DNA of 64,000 nucleotides from contig NZ_JBAJNO010000009.1 in NCBI RefSeq assembly GCF_036880985.1, positions 3,446,501 through 3,510,500 of the forward strand. The letters are read 5' to 3'. The translations under genes were made by a program, and so were the position numbers. Source of the stretch: Limibacter armeniacum (lineage in GTDB: Bacteria > Bacteroidota > Bacteroidia > Cytophagales > Flammeovirgaceae). This document shows positions 9,485 to 19,233 of this stretch, piece by piece; position 1 is the first letter of the stretch; the number at the start of each line of letters is the position of its first letter. The notes below the pieces were generated by a model. The model saw nothing but the letters and a program-made list of their open reading frames with translations. It made no database searches and was not told the DNA's origin.

Positions 9485-9566
9485 GCGGATGTGGCGAAAT
9501 TGGTAGACGCACTAGACTTAGGATCTAGCGCCGCGAGGCATGGGGGTTCGAGTCCCTCCATCCGCA
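9485..9566 (+). tRNA. tRNA-Leu (anticodon UAG)
   Basis: 82 nt with acceptor stem GCGGATG / CATCCGC (9485-9491, 9559-9565), a D-arm with GGTAGACGC, anticodon stem CTAGA/TCTAG with TAG at 9519-9521, the long variable arm of class II tRNAs and the T-arm GGTTCGAGTCC. The CCA end is not encoded. It reads CUA (and CUN by wobble) leucine codons. No integrated element is seen at its 3' end. Confidence 0.97.
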
Positions 9567-9571
9567 CAAGG

Positions 9572-9604
9572 CCTTCAAGGAATTTCTTGAAGGTCTTTTT
9601 TTTT
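9572..9604 (+). terminator. Terminator after tRNA-Leu
   Basis: 8-bp stem CCTTCAAG (9572-9579) / CTTGAAGG (9586-9593), 6-nt loop, then TC and a run of nine T. Confidence 0.9.
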
Positions 9605-9704
9605 ACCTTTTCCTTCAGATGCTTTAACAGTAACAATTAACATATCCTTCCGGTATTGATTACTTTATATACCTACTAACCCTAACTATACAATTACTAC
9701 AGCT

Positions 9705-10451
9705 ATGAGTAGAATCATCCCTTTAAGTTTAATTGTCGTGCTTTCTTGTTTTATTTCAGAAGTAGCTTTGTCTCAGCAAATGGTGGCACTGGAGGAAAAA
9801 GAGATAACCATAAAAGGTAACAGAATGTCAGCATGGGTGACAACTATTGAGTCTGATATCGATCAAGCAAAAGGTGATATCAAGCGTTTTGCAAAGCAGG
9901 AGTATGGTATTCGCCTAAAGGAGAAGAAAAGCGTGCTTATTGCAAAAGAAATCAAGATGAAGGGCATTACAGACAAGAAAGGTGATGTATGGGTAAATGT
10001 AACACCTGGAGTGATCCCCGGAACAGCAGATGCCGCTTTTGCTTACCAATTAGGGTATGATGTATCACTTAACTCTACCGATTTCCCTGAGGCAATGTCT
10101 TCTATGCAACAGGCGGTTAAAGAGTTTATCCGATATCATTATAAAAACTACTACAAAAACCAGATAGAGGAGAAAGAAGACAGGCTAAAACTACTGAATA
10201 AAAGGGCGAAAAAAATCGAGAAGGAAATCAAGGAAAATGAGAAGCTCATCAAAAAAAGCAACAAGGTTGTAAAGAAATCAGGCAAAAGAGAAGAGGTTTT
10301 TGATGCAGAGCAGACTGTTATTACTTCTGAAGGAAAGCTGAGTTCATTGAAGGTACAACTACAGCATGTAGAAAAAGAAATAATTACAGCAGAAGCTGAG
10401 TTATCAACCGCACAAAGACATTTTACTACAATTGATAAAAGAATCGATTGA
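9705..10451 (+). CDS. Secreted coiled-coil protein, function unknown
   Basis: 248 aa with a signal peptide (about residues 1-24, before QQMVALEEKE). The middle (about 30-145) is a compact domain with a G(V)IPGTADAAFAYQLGYDVS stretch. The C-terminal 100 residues are a charged Lys/Glu heptad coiled coil. I do not recognise the family. It is monocistronic and ends at a bidirectional terminator shared with the next gene. Confidence 0.75.
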   Translation: MSRIIPLSLIVVLSCFISEVALSQQMVALEEKEITIKGNRMSAWVTTIESDIDQAKGDIKRFAKQEYGIRLKEKKSVLIAKEIKMKGITDKKGDVWVNVTPGVIPGTADAAFAYQLGYDVSLNSTDFPEAMSSMQQAVKEFIRYHYKNYYKNQIEEKEDRLKLLNKRAKKIEKEIKENEKLIKKSNKVVKKSGKREEVFDAEQTVITSEGKLSSLKVQLQHVEKEIITAEAELSTAQRHFTTIDKRID

Positions 10452-10461
10452 AGGGCATAAA

Positions 10462-10493
10462 AAAAGAGACTACCCCTTAAAGCAGTCTCTTTT
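10462..10493. terminator. Bidirectional terminator between convergent genes
   Basis: 10-bp perfect stem (10462-10471 with 10484-10493), A-rich before and T-rich after, between genes ending at 10451 (+) and 10512 (-). Confidence 0.8.
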
Positions 10494-10511
10494 CCTCATA
10501 CTTATTGACTA

Positions 10512-10985
10512 TTAGTCTTTGAAGAAGTCTTTAACGTCATTTACTGTTTTCTCGTAAGAGCTTTCAACATCACTCATTACGTTTTCAGTGTTACGCTTTA
10601 CATCTCCCCAAGTTTCTTCAGTTGAATTGCTCAGGTTTTGCAGCGCTTCATCCACTTTATTTTTTTCTTTGGTTAAAGCTTCTTTTGATTCTTCCAGTTT
10701 TGCTTTTGACTCGTCAGAGGCATCAGCCATTTCAGCATCAATTTCTTGGATTTTCTTATCTATATCTGCCTGAATGTCTTTCAGGTCATTAGTCATCTTT
10801 TCTTTTGCTGAATTAAAGTCTTCTTTAACATCGTTGTACTCTTCTTCCAAGTCTTGCTGCACACCTCTAGTTTTTTCTTCCATAGTGGTTTGGTTGTTTT
10901 GCTTAGAGTTGTCACATGATGTAGCTAAGAAACCAACTGAAGCAATCAGACAAGGAAACAGAAAGGCTTTTTTTAGTGAGTTCAT
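10512..10985 (-). CDS. Small coiled-coil lipoprotein
   Basis: 157 aa. The signal peptide ends in a lipobox (LATSC, Cys24), so it is lipid-anchored in the envelope. The rest is almost wholly helical and highly charged, with heptads running from about residue 35 to the end, resembling apolipoprotein/YtxH-like helical proteins. No catalytic motif. A structural or stress-related envelope role is a guess from its shape only. Confidence 0.75.
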   Translation of the reverse strand: MNSLKKAFLFPCLIASVGFLATSCDNSKQNNQTTMEEKTRGVQQDLEEEYNDVKEDFNSAKEKMTNDLKDIQADIDKKIQEIDAEMADASDESKAKLEESKEALTKEKNKVDEALQNLSNSTEETWGDVKRNTENVMSDVESSYEKTVNDVKDFFKD

Positions 10986-11165
10986 AGTTTTCAGAGTTTT
11001 GATTTTACAATTGTGAATGATTGTATTGAATTTAATAGCATAATTGAGAGAACTATGCCAAAAGAAAAATTGCTGGATTAAAGAGTGTTAAAGGGGGATT
11101 TGTGTGGAAATAGATAGGTCAGTGTGGAATGTTGACTACATAATATCGGTAGAATATGTGAAAAT

Positions 11166-11894
11166 CTAAGGTGATGAATTCTTAAAAAGACTTAATACAG
11201 TGTGTTCAACCCTTCCTGCCCAAAGGGCATACATCTTAGCAGATAAGTGGAGTTGATCCTCAGCGAGGTAAGAAGAATCGTTTTTAGCAAAACGGGATAA
11301 GTCGGTAATGTTGATGTATGGGATGTTTTTTTCAGCTGCCAATTCTTTAATTGCTCGATTGAAGACTGTTATTTCTTCAGCAATTCTTTCTGTATTGCCA
11401 TAGATGGCTTGGGCATAAGGAGTAACACTGTAGTCGGGTATGGAAAGTAACAATACTCTTGAGCTATCATTGGCTACCAAGGTGATAGAGAAGTCAATCA
11501 GAAAGCCTAACTCAGCCTTGAATGCCTCCATATTTTGTTGCCTGAACTGATTGTTTACACCAATTAGGATCGAAACAAGTTCATAACCATTTGTAAGATC
11601 TGCACTTCCTAAAGCTTCAATCAGCTGTGATGTTGTCCAGCCTGATTGGGCTACATACTGTAACTTGGATACTTGAATATTGTCATCCCTCAACCTTTCA
11701 GCCAATAGTGCAGGCCAACGGTTTTTCTCTGTAACGCCTTCACCTATGGTGTAAGAATCGCCCAAAGCAAGGTAGCGTACATTTACTGGCGGATTTTCTC
11801 CTAGAATAGATGGTGGTATAACGGAACTGTCGTCATCGTTACAGGAAGCAGAGACCAATAACAGTGTAAAAAGAAGTACATATAGCAGCTTCAT
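11166..11894 (-). CDS. SGNH/GDSL-family lipoprotein hydrolase
   Basis: 242 aa from ATG 11894, chosen because it starts the signal peptide directly; the frame is open 11 codons further up. Lipobox LVSASC gives a lipid anchor. All four SGNH blocks are visible: block I YLALGDSYTIGEG (catalytic Ser), the block II Gly region after Gln-Ser-Gly-Trp-Thr, block III IGVNNQF (Asn), and block V AEDQLHLS (Asp and His). Members are esterases, lipases or peptidoglycan/polysaccharide deacetylases; the substrate cannot be told. Probably envelope-localised. Confidence 0.85.
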   Translation of the reverse strand: MKLLYVLLFTLLLVSASCNDDDSSVIPPSILGENPPVNVRYLALGDSYTIGEGVTEKNRWPALLAERLRDDNIQVSKLQYVAQSGWTTSQLIEALGSADLTNGYELVSILIGVNNQFRQQNMEAFKAELGFLIDFSITLVANDSSRVLLLSIPDYSVTPYAQAIYGNTERIAEEITVFNRAIKELAAEKNIPYINITDLSRFAKNDSSYLAEDQLHLSAKMYALWAGRVEHTVLSLFKNSSP

Positions 11895-11966
11895 AATCGT
11901 AGGTTGGCAGCAATGTGATGATATCAACAGGAGGAAAAGATAGTTTCCCCCTGTTGAATAGTAAAC

Positions 11967-12404
11967 CTACAGGCTGTTCAATTTGTTCATCATTTGCTCT
12001 GTAGCCTTGATTTCATACTTCTTGTATTGACTGCGAAGTACAAACCAAGCGACACTTGACACTAGAAATATTGCGGAGCCATATAAAGTGGTATGCATAG
12101 ATACTTTAAGCCCTCCAGCTAGCAGCCCCATAGAGACTCCACCTGCAGCTTCAATTGCTTCAAATGCAGCCCATAAGCCTATCATTTGACCAAGTATTCC
12201 GATAAAAAAACATGAACTACCAATAAAGATGATAGCATCCAGTCCTTTGTGTAACTTAAATAACTTATCTGAATTGACCTTTTTGAAAAAGAGTTGATAA
12301 GTTTTAAAAGTTGTGATTGCTATATTAATTAAGGCTAGTAAAGAAAGCGTTCCCATAAACTCCATACCGCCCGTGATCAGGAATTCTATAAATTTTGAAA
12401 TCAT
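11967..12404 (-). CDS. ExbB/TolQ/MotA-like proton-channel protein (short form)
   Basis: 145 aa with three hydrophobic helices (about residues 14-32, 53-78, 103-128). The segment between the last two, with GGVSMGLLAGGLKVSMHTTLYGSAIFL, matches the Gly-rich MotA/TolQ/ExbB channel region. It is shorter than full ExbB, as are many Bacteroidota relatives. No ExbD/TolR partner is next to it, so its motor partner is unknown. Confidence 0.7.
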   Translation of the reverse strand: MISKFIEFLITGGMEFMGTLSLLALINIAITTFKTYQLFFKKVNSDKLFKLHKGLDAIIFIGSSCFFIGILGQMIGLWAAFEAIEAAGGVSMGLLAGGLKVSMHTTLYGSAIFLVSSVAWFVLRSQYKKYEIKATEQMMNKLNSL

Positions 12405-12732
12405 GTCTGAAAAGGTTTTTAGTTAAAATAAATTTTGGATTTGGTAATGTCCGGCCAGACAGATTTTATGTTCCAAACTATGGTACCAATGTAGCTAGTT
12501 TCTGTACTGGATGCTTGAAAAGTAGACGAACGACATAATTATAGGAGGATTTGACAGGTAACCGATAAATGAATGATTACAGGTTGATGAGCGTAGTGAA
12601 ATACGCAAAAAAGAGAGGCTAAGAAGTTTTGAATCTGCTATTGGTCGATCAAATCATGTAAAAAGCAGTAGATAAGTGGACCTTTATCTACTGTGGCAGC
12701 ATTTTTTAAACGAAAGTGTGATCTTTGAATTT
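12405..12732. other. Divergent intergenic gap
   Basis: 328 bp between the ExbB-like gene and the sensor kinase. An open GTG-initiated extension of the kinase frame (12676) lies in it but is judged untranslated. No clear promoter pair or repeat seen. Confidence 0.45.
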
Positions 12733-13791
12733 ATGGAGATTAGTATCAGCGCATATTGGAACCGGTATAACCGTATCATTGCACATATTGTATTTTGGGC
12801 AATAGTCCTGCTGTTTTATTTGGGACTGTTTTTTTCAGGTGAAGATCAAGCTGATAAGCTTCGTCAGTTTATTGTCTTTTATCTTCCACTTACTATCGGA
12901 ACAGCATATTTTACCAATTACCTGCTCATACCTCGCTACCTTTTGCAAGGGCATTACAAAAGATTTCTATTATTTTTTGTCTACACTGTAATCTCAGTTT
13001 CTTTTCTTTTTACGATCGTAACACTAGGGCTATTTGTTTATTATAATGCTGATCAGGAACTGAAAACGGATGTATTGCCACAGGAAGTATATAACTTTAA
13101 GCTTTTAGGTGTAAGCTTATTGATGGTGGTGTTTGCGGCAATGGCTATAAGGTTACTCAGATACTGGATCAAGAGTGAAAAAAGTAATTTGCTATTAAAG
13201 CAACAACAGACAGAAACAGAACTTCAGCTGATCAAGAGTCAGATCCACCCTCACTTTCTATTCAATACATTGAATAACCTGTATGCCCTTACACTCAAAA
13301 AGTCGGATGCAGCGCCTGAAGTAGTGATGAAGTTGTCTTCATTGCTGGATTATATGTTGTTTGAGTGTGCCAAACAGCAGCAGGTTTCTTTGGATCAGGA
13401 GATAGAGCAGTTAGAGAATTTTATTGCTTTGGAGAAGCTAAGGTATGGAGACAGAGTTGAAGTCCAATTTAATATTGCCGGTATAACAACAGGTAAAAAG
13501 ATAGCGCCATTGGTGTTGCTGACTTTTCTGGAAAACAGTTTTAAACATGGTGTAGGCAATAAGTTGGATGAGGCATGGGTGCATTTTGATCTAGAGGTGA
13601 ATAATAGGCAATTGACCATGATGTTGGAAAATAGTAAAAGGTTAGAGCCTGCCAAACACCGAAACGGACTAGGATTACAGAATGTAAAACGCCATCTTTC
13701 ATTGATATATGCAGATAGGCATCAACTGAAAATAGAAGATAAGGCAGAATCATTTTCGGTAACGTTAAAGATAGACTTTATACCTAGCTGA
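12733..13791 (+). CDS. LytS/YehU-type sensor histidine kinase
   Basis: 352 aa. Four hydrophobic helices (about residues 15-145) are followed by the His_kinase domain with QIHPHFLFNTLNNLYAL (phospho-His near 172). The ATPase N-box is LLTFLENSFKHGV and the G-box NGLGLQNVKRHL. ATG 12733 is preferred over GTG 12676 because it begins just before the first helix, as in relatives. It phosphorylates the LytTR regulator encoded 23 bp downstream; the stimulus is unknown. Confidence 0.9.
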   Translation: MEISISAYWNRYNRIIAHIVFWAIVLLFYLGLFFSGEDQADKLRQFIVFYLPLTIGTAYFTNYLLIPRYLLQGHYKRFLLFFVYTVISVSFLFTIVTLGLFVYYNADQELKTDVLPQEVYNFKLLGVSLLMVVFAAMAIRLLRYWIKSEKSNLLLKQQQTETELQLIKSQIHPHFLFNTLNNLYALTLKKSDAAPEVVMKLSSLLDYMLFECAKQQQVSLDQEIEQLENFIALEKLRYGDRVEVQFNIAGITTGKKIAPLVLLTFLENSFKHGVGNKLDEAWVHFDLEVNNRQLTMMLENSKRLEPAKHRNGLGLQNVKRHLSLIYADRHQLKIEDKAESFSVTLKIDFIPS

Positions 13792-13814
13792 CAAAAACGA
13801 ACAACAAGTCACTT

Positions 13815-14552
13815 ATGAATTTGAAAACAAAATGCCTTATAGTAGAGGATGAACCTTTGGCAGCAGAAGTAATTGAAAATTACCTTTCCAAACTACCGAA
13901 TGTAGTATTGTTAGGTGTTTGTACTGATGCCATCAAAGCAAGCGAAAAGCTACATACTGAAGAGGTAGATTTATTGTTTTTGGATATCAACATGCCAGAG
14001 GTTTCTGGGATTGATTTTTTAAGAACACTGTTGATAACTGCAGTCAAGCGTCCACAAATTATTATCACGACAGCATACCGTGATTTTGCTGTGGATGCTT
14101 TTGAACTTAATGTTTTGGATTACTTGGTAAAACCCATTCCCATTACACGATTTATGCAGGCTATGAACAAGTACTATCAGTCATTGCAGCATGAAATTAG
14201 CAATCGAATTGTGGAACAGCAACCTTTACCTTTTATCTATGTCAAAGCGGATAAGAAAACCCAAAAGCTGTTGCTGAAAGACATTGTGTACATCGAGAGT
14301 CTCAAGGACTATGTAAAAATACACACCAATAATAAAGTGATTGTGACCAAGCATCAGATCAGTCATTTTGAGGATAATTTACCGGAACAGGACTTTATGC
14401 GAATTCATCGGTCTTTTATCATTGCTGTTAACAAGATACAGGCCTTTAATGCAGACCATATTGATATCTTGGATATAGAACTGCCGATCGGTAGAAGCTA
14501 TCGGGAGAAGGTGGCTCAGCGACTAAGACCAACAAATACCAGATTGACGTAA
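13815..14552 (+). CDS. LytTR-type response regulator
   Basis: 245 aa. The N-terminal receiver has the acidic pair VEDEP, phospho-acceptor Asp57 in FLDINMPEVSG, and the Lys in YLVKPI. The C-terminal LytTR DNA-binding domain (about 140-240) has FIYVKADKKTQKLLL, YIESLKDYVKIHT and the typical FMRIHRSFIIAVNKI. Partner of the kinase just upstream. The likely targets are nearby or envelope genes; the next gene, DUF418, has its own promoter. Confidence 0.92.
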   Translation: MNLKTKCLIVEDEPLAAEVIENYLSKLPNVVLLGVCTDAIKASEKLHTEEVDLLFLDINMPEVSGIDFLRTLLITAVKRPQIIITTAYRDFAVDAFELNVLDYLVKPIPITRFMQAMNKYYQSLQHEISNRIVEQQPLPFIYVKADKKTQKLLLKDIVYIESLKDYVKIHTNNKVIVTKHQISHFEDNLPEQDFMRIHRSFIIAVNKIQAFNADHIDILDIELPIGRSYREKVAQRLRPTNTRLT

Positions 14553-14600
14553 CAAGCCTGATATATTAACCTTTATCTTCAGTCTCTTTTCAGGAATTAT

Positions 14601-14630
14601 TTTGCTAATCACATTATTGACATATTTTTG
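14601..14630 (+). promoter_or_regulatory. Promoter of the DUF418 gene
   Basis: TTTG at 14601-14604, 18-nt spacer, TATTTTTG at 14623-14630. Good match to the Bacteroidota -33/-7 consensus, 62 bp before the ATG. Confidence 0.6.
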
Positions 14631-14691
14631 TTTGTTGTAAATAACATATAAACATTTTTTCAACTAATAATTAGAACTAAACTTTTAAAGC

Positions 14692-15861
14692 ATGCAGGCA
14701 GACAAAAGGTACCCCCACTTAGATGCACTCAGAGGATTAGCTCTTTGGGGAATTTTCATTGTGAATATTGTATGGTTTTCATTTCCTTCAGCCCGTTTTG
14801 GTGAGCTTTATGGAGGAGGTCCAAACTGGTATAATGATGTCATTAATTTCGTGCGGGTAGAGTTATTTGGTGGTAGAACGGCAACGGTTTTTGCCTTGCT
14901 GTTTGGGTTAGGGATGAGTATGCAATGGAATAAATGGCAAAGTAGCTGGCTATTGATAAAGCGAAATCTGGTGTTGGCACTTTTTGGCATTTTACACATC
15001 GTATTGTTATTAGGAGGGGATATACTACTTGATTACGCACTGTTTGGATTAGTTGGAGTACTGTTGTTACGCTTCAATAAAAAGGTGTTGTTGGGAATAG
15101 CAATACTGTTAGCCTTGTATCCGTCAGCATTAATGGTTTTGCGTCACTTTGAAATTGTAGGAGCAGCAAGTAGCTATAAAGGGATGACACTTACGGTTGA
15201 GGAAATGGTACAATTGTTTCAGCAAGGAAACTTTATAGACCAATGTCTTTACCGTATTGAGCAGTACCAACATATTTGGAAAAACCCTTGGGTATTGAGT
15301 TTCTATTTTCCACCTGTAGTTGCCTGCTATATAATGGGATTGTACTTAGGTCAAGCCAATTTCTTACAGTCGCTCAGTAATGTAGGACGTTACAATTTGT
15401 TATTGGGTATCACTTTGTTTTTGAAGGTAATGCTATCCATCGTGAATCACTTGCCAATAGAGCTGTTTACCTATTTCAAAACCACCATTACATTCAAAGT
15501 GTGGATGCAATGGGATCAGTATATTACCACATTATTGTTCGTTTCGCTTGTCGTGGTTACAATAAAGAGTAAAATATGGAAGCCTTTTCAAGTGTTGGGA
15601 AAAATGTCACTAACGACTTATATCGGAGAGAGTATTTTATCAAGTATCCTCTTTTACGCTTTTGGTTTTGCCCAATATAACCTGCTAACACCTTTGCAGA
15701 TACAGCTTTATTGCCTGTTGTTCACTTTGATGCTGCTGACCTTTAATTATTTCTGGGAATTGAAGGTAGGGCAGGGACCATTGGAATGGGTATGGCGTAA
15801 GTTAAGCTATGGCAAGCATTTCCAAAAAAGCACACAAAATGTAACTGAAAAGGTTGTTTGA
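14692..15861 (+). CDS. DUF418 / YeiB-like membrane protein
   Basis: 389 aa, strongly hydrophobic with about eight to ten membrane helices. The N-terminus RYPHLDALRGLALWGIFIVN is the hallmark of the DUF418/YeiB family, related to acyltransferase-3 membrane proteins. The C-terminal part carries GKMSLTTYIGESI and a Trp-rich end near GPLEWVWRKLSYG, also family features. The reaction is unknown. It is a single gene with its own promoter and terminator, following the LytS/LytTR pair. Confidence 0.88.
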   Translation: MQADKRYPHLDALRGLALWGIFIVNIVWFSFPSARFGELYGGGPNWYNDVINFVRVELFGGRTATVFALLFGLGMSMQWNKWQSSWLLIKRNLVLALFGILHIVLLLGGDILLDYALFGLVGVLLLRFNKKVLLGIAILLALYPSALMVLRHFEIVGAASSYKGMTLTVEEMVQLFQQGNFIDQCLYRIEQYQHIWKNPWVLSFYFPPVVACYIMGLYLGQANFLQSLSNVGRYNLLLGITLFLKVMLSIVNHLPIELFTYFKTTITFKVWMQWDQYITTLLFVSLVVVTIKSKIWKPFQVLGKMSLTTYIGESILSSILFYAFGFAQYNLLTPLQIQLYCLLFTLMLLTFNYFWELKVGQGPLEWVWRKLSYGKHFQKSTQNVTEKVV

Positions 15862-15883
15862 GCAGAAACAATAATACCAAAAC

Positions 15884-15923
15884 AAAAGGGTAGGTGATTT
15901 TCAATGTAATTACCTACCCTTTT
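15884..15923 (+). terminator. Terminator after the DUF418 gene
   Basis: 12-bp perfect stem (15884-15895 with 15912-15923) ending in TTTT. Confidence 0.8.
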
Positions 15924-16013
15924 GAGCTTTTTAAATGAACGTAACCCATAATCTATCCCGAAAATATTTAAATTTACGCGGCTTGGATTTTAGCCTCTGC
16001 TTTAAGCATATTT

Positions 16014-16021
16014 TACCTTTG
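16014..16021 (+). promoter_or_regulatory. -7 box (TACCTTTG) of aspS
   Basis: Matches TAnnTTTG, 48 bp before the chosen ATG 16070. It lies inside the 5' extension of the open frame, which supports the later start. No clear -33 TTTG. Confidence 0.5.
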
Positions 16022-16069
16022 CAAAAAGGTAAGTTAAATCGAATACACAATTCTAAACTATATATCATA

Positions 16070-17821
16070 ATGCTAAGAACTCATACTTGCGGAGAACTAC
16101 GCGGTGAGCATATCGGACAGGAAGTTACGCTAAGCGGATGGGTACAGACAATCCGTGATAAAGGTGGACTGATCTGGATTGACGTAAGAGACCGTTACGG
16201 CATCACACAGCTGATGTTGGAAGGGGATACAGATGCGTCACTACTTGAAACAGCAAGAGAACTGGGTCGTGAATTTGTGATCAAGGCGACTGGTAAGGTA
16301 GTAGAACGTACTTCTAAAAACCCTAACATACCAACAGGTGATGTAGAAGTGAAGCTGACAGCACTTTCAATCCTGAATGGTGCACAAACACCTCCATTTA
16401 AGATCGAAGACGAAACAGACGGAGGTGATGACCTTCGTATGAAATACCGTTACTTGGATATCCGTCGTAACCCTGTACGTCAGAAATTGGAACTGAGAGC
16501 ACAGGTTGCCAGAGAAATCCGTAACTACCTGAGTGACCTTCAATTTGTGGAAGTGGAAACACCGGTGTTGATCAAATCTACACCAGAAGGTGCTCGTGAC
16601 TTCTTGGTGCCATCACGCATGAACCCAGGACAGTTCTATGCATTGCCACAGTCACCACAAACATTTAAGCAGTTGCTGATGGTGGCGGGTATGGACCGTT
16701 ACTTCCAAATTGTAAAGTGTTTCCGTGATGAGGACTTGAGAGCAGACCGCCAGCCTGAGTTTACTCAGATTGACTGCGAGATGTCTTTTGTAGAGCGTGA
16801 GGATATCCTTCAGACATTTGAAGGATTGACAAAACACCTTTTCAAGACAGTACGTGGTGTTGATTTGCCAGACTTCCCTCGTATGGAGTATGCAGATGCC
16901 ATGAAATACTATGGTAATGATAAGCCTGATACACGCTTCGAAATGAAGTTTGTAGAGCTGAATGATGTTGCGCAAAACAAAGGCTTTAACGTGTTTGACA
17001 GTGCAGAAATCGTATTGGCAATTTGTGCTGAAGGCTGTGTTAGTTACACACGTAAGGAACTTGATGGTCTGACTGATTGGGTAAAACGCCCTCAGATTGG
17101 TGCTAAAGGTCTGGTTTACGTTAAATGCAATGAGGATGGTTCATTCAAATCATCTGTTGATAAGTTCTACAGCCAAGAGGACCTGAAAGAATGGGCTGAT
17201 AAGTGTGGCGCTAAAGCTGGAGACTTGCTGTTGGTACTGTCAGGTGATTTGGATCACACACGCAAAGCGATGAGCGAACTGCGTTTGGAAATGGGTTCTC
17301 GTCTTGGCTTGAGAGATAGAAACAAATTCTCACCATTGTGGGTATTGAACTTCCCATTGTTGGAAAAAGACGAAGAAACAGGACACTATCACGCAATGCA
17401 CCACCCATTCACCTCATGTGTAGCTGAGGACCGTGATAAGTTGGTATCAGCACCAGCTGAAGCAAGAGCCAATGCTTATGATATGGTGATCAATGGTGTA
17501 GAAGTAGGCGGTGGTTCTATCCGTATTCACGATAAGGAGGAGCAGTCTCAAATGTTTGATGCACTTGGTTTCTCAAAAGAGGAAGCACAGAAACAGTTTG
17601 GCTTCCTGATGGATGCATTCCAATATGGTGCACCTCCTCACGGTGGTGTAGCATTCGGCTTTGACCGTCTGTGTGCGCTGTTTGGTGGCGTAGACTCTAT
17701 CCGTGACTTTATTGCCTTCCCTAAAAATACATCAGGAAGGGATATGATGATCGATTCTCCTTCAGTGATTGACAATGATCAACTGAAAGACCTTTCCATC
17801 AAATTGGATGTGAAAGCATAA
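16070..17821 (+). CDS. aspS: Aspartyl-tRNA synthetase
   Basis: 583 aa, normal bacterial AspRS length. It has an N-terminal anticodon-binding OB fold ([23 protein letters not shown]), class II motif 2 [18 protein letters not shown], a bacterial GAD insertion (about 300-420) and motif 3 [15 protein letters not shown] near the end. It charges tRNA-Asp. The frame is open to 15935, but ATG 16070 gives the family start ([11 protein letters not shown]) and lies just after a promoter box. Codon use is more GC-biased at third positions than in neighbours, as expected for a highly expressed gene. Confidence 0.97.
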   Translation: MLRTHTCGELRGEHIGQEVTLSGWVQTIRDKGGLIWIDVRDRYGITQLMLEGDTDASLLETARELGREFVIKATGKVVERTSKNPNIPTGDVEVKLTALSILNGAQTPPFKIEDETDGGDDLRMKYRYLDIRRNPVRQKLELRAQVAREIRNYLSDLQFVEVETPVLIKSTPEGARDFLVPSRMNPGQFYALPQSPQTFKQLLMVAGMDRYFQIVKCFRDEDLRADRQPEFTQIDCEMSFVEREDILQTFEGLTKHLFKTVRGVDLPDFPRMEYADAMKYYGNDKPDTRFEMKFVELNDVAQNKGFNVFDSAEIVLAICAEGCVSYTRKELDGLTDWVKRPQIGAKGLVYVKCNEDGSFKSSVDKFYSQEDLKEWADKCGAKAGDLLLVLSGDLDHTRKAMSELRLEMGSRLGLRDRNKFSPLWVLNFPLLEKDEETGHYHAMHHPFTSCVAEDRDKLVSAPAEARANAYDMVINGVEVGGGSIRIHDKEEQSQMFDALGFSKEEAQKQFGFLMDAFQYGAPPHGGVAFGFDRLCALFGGVDSIRDFIAFPKNTSGRDMMIDSPSVIDNDQLKDLSIKLDVKA

Positions 17822-17848
17822 CAATAGCCCTTCTTAGGGTAGAAATAG

Positions 17849-17885
17849 AAAGCAGTAGCCATTTCAAATGGTTACTGCTTTTTTT
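17849..17885 (+). terminator. Terminator after aspS
   Basis: Long stem AAAGCAGTAGCCATTT / AAATGGTTACTGCTTT (one G-T pair) with a run of T. Confidence 0.85.
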
Positions 17886-17917
17886 ATAAGCGATATAGTA
17901 TTCCTATGTTTAGCCGA

Positions 17918-17925
17918 TATCTTTG
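17918..17925 (+). promoter_or_regulatory. Possible -7 box (TATCTTTG)
   Basis: Fits TAnnTTTG, 33 bp before ATG 17951. It argues against the upstream in-frame ATG at 17906. No clear -33 box. Confidence 0.45.
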
Positions 17926-17950
17926 CTATTTTGAACTACTAATCAGATTT

Positions 17951-19045
17951 ATGTCTAGGATATTATTTTTATTTCTGGTGTTATGTGCATTTTTTATTCA
18001 ACCCACAATCGCACAAAAAAACTTTAAAGATGGGCATATACTTGTCAATGAAACAGATACCCTGTACGGTCAAATTGAAGATGCTAATTATTACAAAAAT
18101 TCTATTCTTTGTAACTTTAAAGAAAGAGGAACCGATACAGTAGTTAGCTATAAACCTGAAGAGATTTATGGATACCGATTCGAGAAAGGAAAATTTTATA
18201 TCTCAAAAGTCATTCAGGAAGAAGGAGCTAGAAAAGCTTACTTTTTTGAATATTTGATTGATGGGGAGCTTGACTTCTACTTGTTACAAAATGAAGGAAG
18301 AGTAAATCAGTATTATGTAGCTAATGACACTACAGAGCTGCAAAAACTGGTTTATGAGAAGCAAACCGTTACAGTGAATGGTAAGCAATATGAAAAGGTA
18401 AGTAAACCTTATACTTACTTGTTAAAAAGCCTGACAGTGGATGTTCCTGAAATGCAGGAAAGCATCAACCAGATGAATAAGCCCGATTACAGGAAAGTCA
18501 TCAAGTTTGGTACAACTTATCATGGAATTGCTTGTCCAGAACAAGAGTGTTTGGTTTACAGAAAGAAAAATAAACTCTTGTACATTCTTGAAGTGGGAGC
18601 AGATACCAGATGGTTTTCTAAAAAGCTGGATGTAGAAGGAGAGAACCCTAGTCCATTTGTAGGGGCAATCATTCATATCAATAATCCTGAATTTAGTGAA
18701 AAGTCTTACTTCGGGATTGGTTACTATCAAGAAGTAAGTACAAGTAATCAAGGAGAAGGAGTCCAAAAAAGTAGGTTCAAGATTCCCGTGACTTATGGAT
18801 ATATTCCACCTCAAAAAGGTGTTCATTTTATATTTTCAGGGGGAATCAATTATAATGAAATAGGAGAAGAAATGCCTTTTATATCTATGTCTGTAGCACC
18901 AGGCATTAAAGTAGATATGGGAAAACTATACTTGAAAACGTATTTGGAAATGGATGCCTTTCTGGTCTCGTTTGTCCCCAACTCTGATGCTTTAGGCTAT
19001 TATATAACCAGTATTGGAGCGAGTCTTAATTATAAGCTGAACTAG
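17951..19045 (+). CDS. Secreted protein of unknown function, beta-rich C-terminus
   Basis: 364 aa from ATG 17951, which opens a signal peptide (cleavage near TIAQ) and lies after a -7 box. After the signal comes a domain seen in many Bacteroidota secreted proteins (DTLYGQIEDANYYKNSILCNFK, then YKPEEIYGYRFEKGKFY, about residues 20-110). The last 150 residues alternate polar and hydrophobic residues with Gly/Tyr/Phe turns and end in a short strand, as in small outer-membrane barrels. No reaction can be assigned. Confidence 0.75.
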   Translation: MSRILFLFLVLCAFFIQPTIAQKNFKDGHILVNETDTLYGQIEDANYYKNSILCNFKERGTDTVVSYKPEEIYGYRFEKGKFYISKVIQEEGARKAYFFEYLIDGELDFYLLQNEGRVNQYYVANDTTELQKLVYEKQTVTVNGKQYEKVSKPYTYLLKSLTVDVPEMQESINQMNKPDYRKVIKFGTTYHGIACPEQECLVYRKKNKLLYILEVGADTRWFSKKLDVEGENPSPFVGAIIHINNPEFSEKSYFGIGYYQEVSTSNQGEGVQKSRFKIPVTYGYIPPQKGVHFIFSGGINYNEIGEEMPFISMSVAPGIKVDMGKLYLKTYLEMDAFLVSFVPNSDALGYYITSIGASLNYKLN

Positions 19046-19074
19046 ATAAGAAGAAGCATTTTCGGTCATTATAG

Positions 19075-19109
19075 AGCAGCAGTCTTGGTTAAACAGGTCT
19101 GCTGCTTTT
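19075..19109 (+). terminator. Terminator
   Basis: 8-bp stem AGCAGCAG (19075-19082) / CTGCTGCT (19099-19106), then TTTTC. Confidence 0.65.
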
Positions 19110-19233
19110 CTTTATTCAACTGTCTAATACCTTATTTTACAGGAGGTTTTTGGATTTTAAACCTAATAAATGTTGATTAGGGAAACCTGTTGTCAAATAA
19201 TCTCGTCTTAAACGACGCAATTAATCAAACTGT

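Noticed and set aside
9485-9604. tRNA-Leu as an integration site
   Set aside because: No integrase, no repeat of the tRNA 3' end and no phage genes nearby.
15935-16069. N-terminal extension of aspartyl-tRNA synthetase
   Set aside because: It contains a promoter box and does not match the family; the start at 16070 does.
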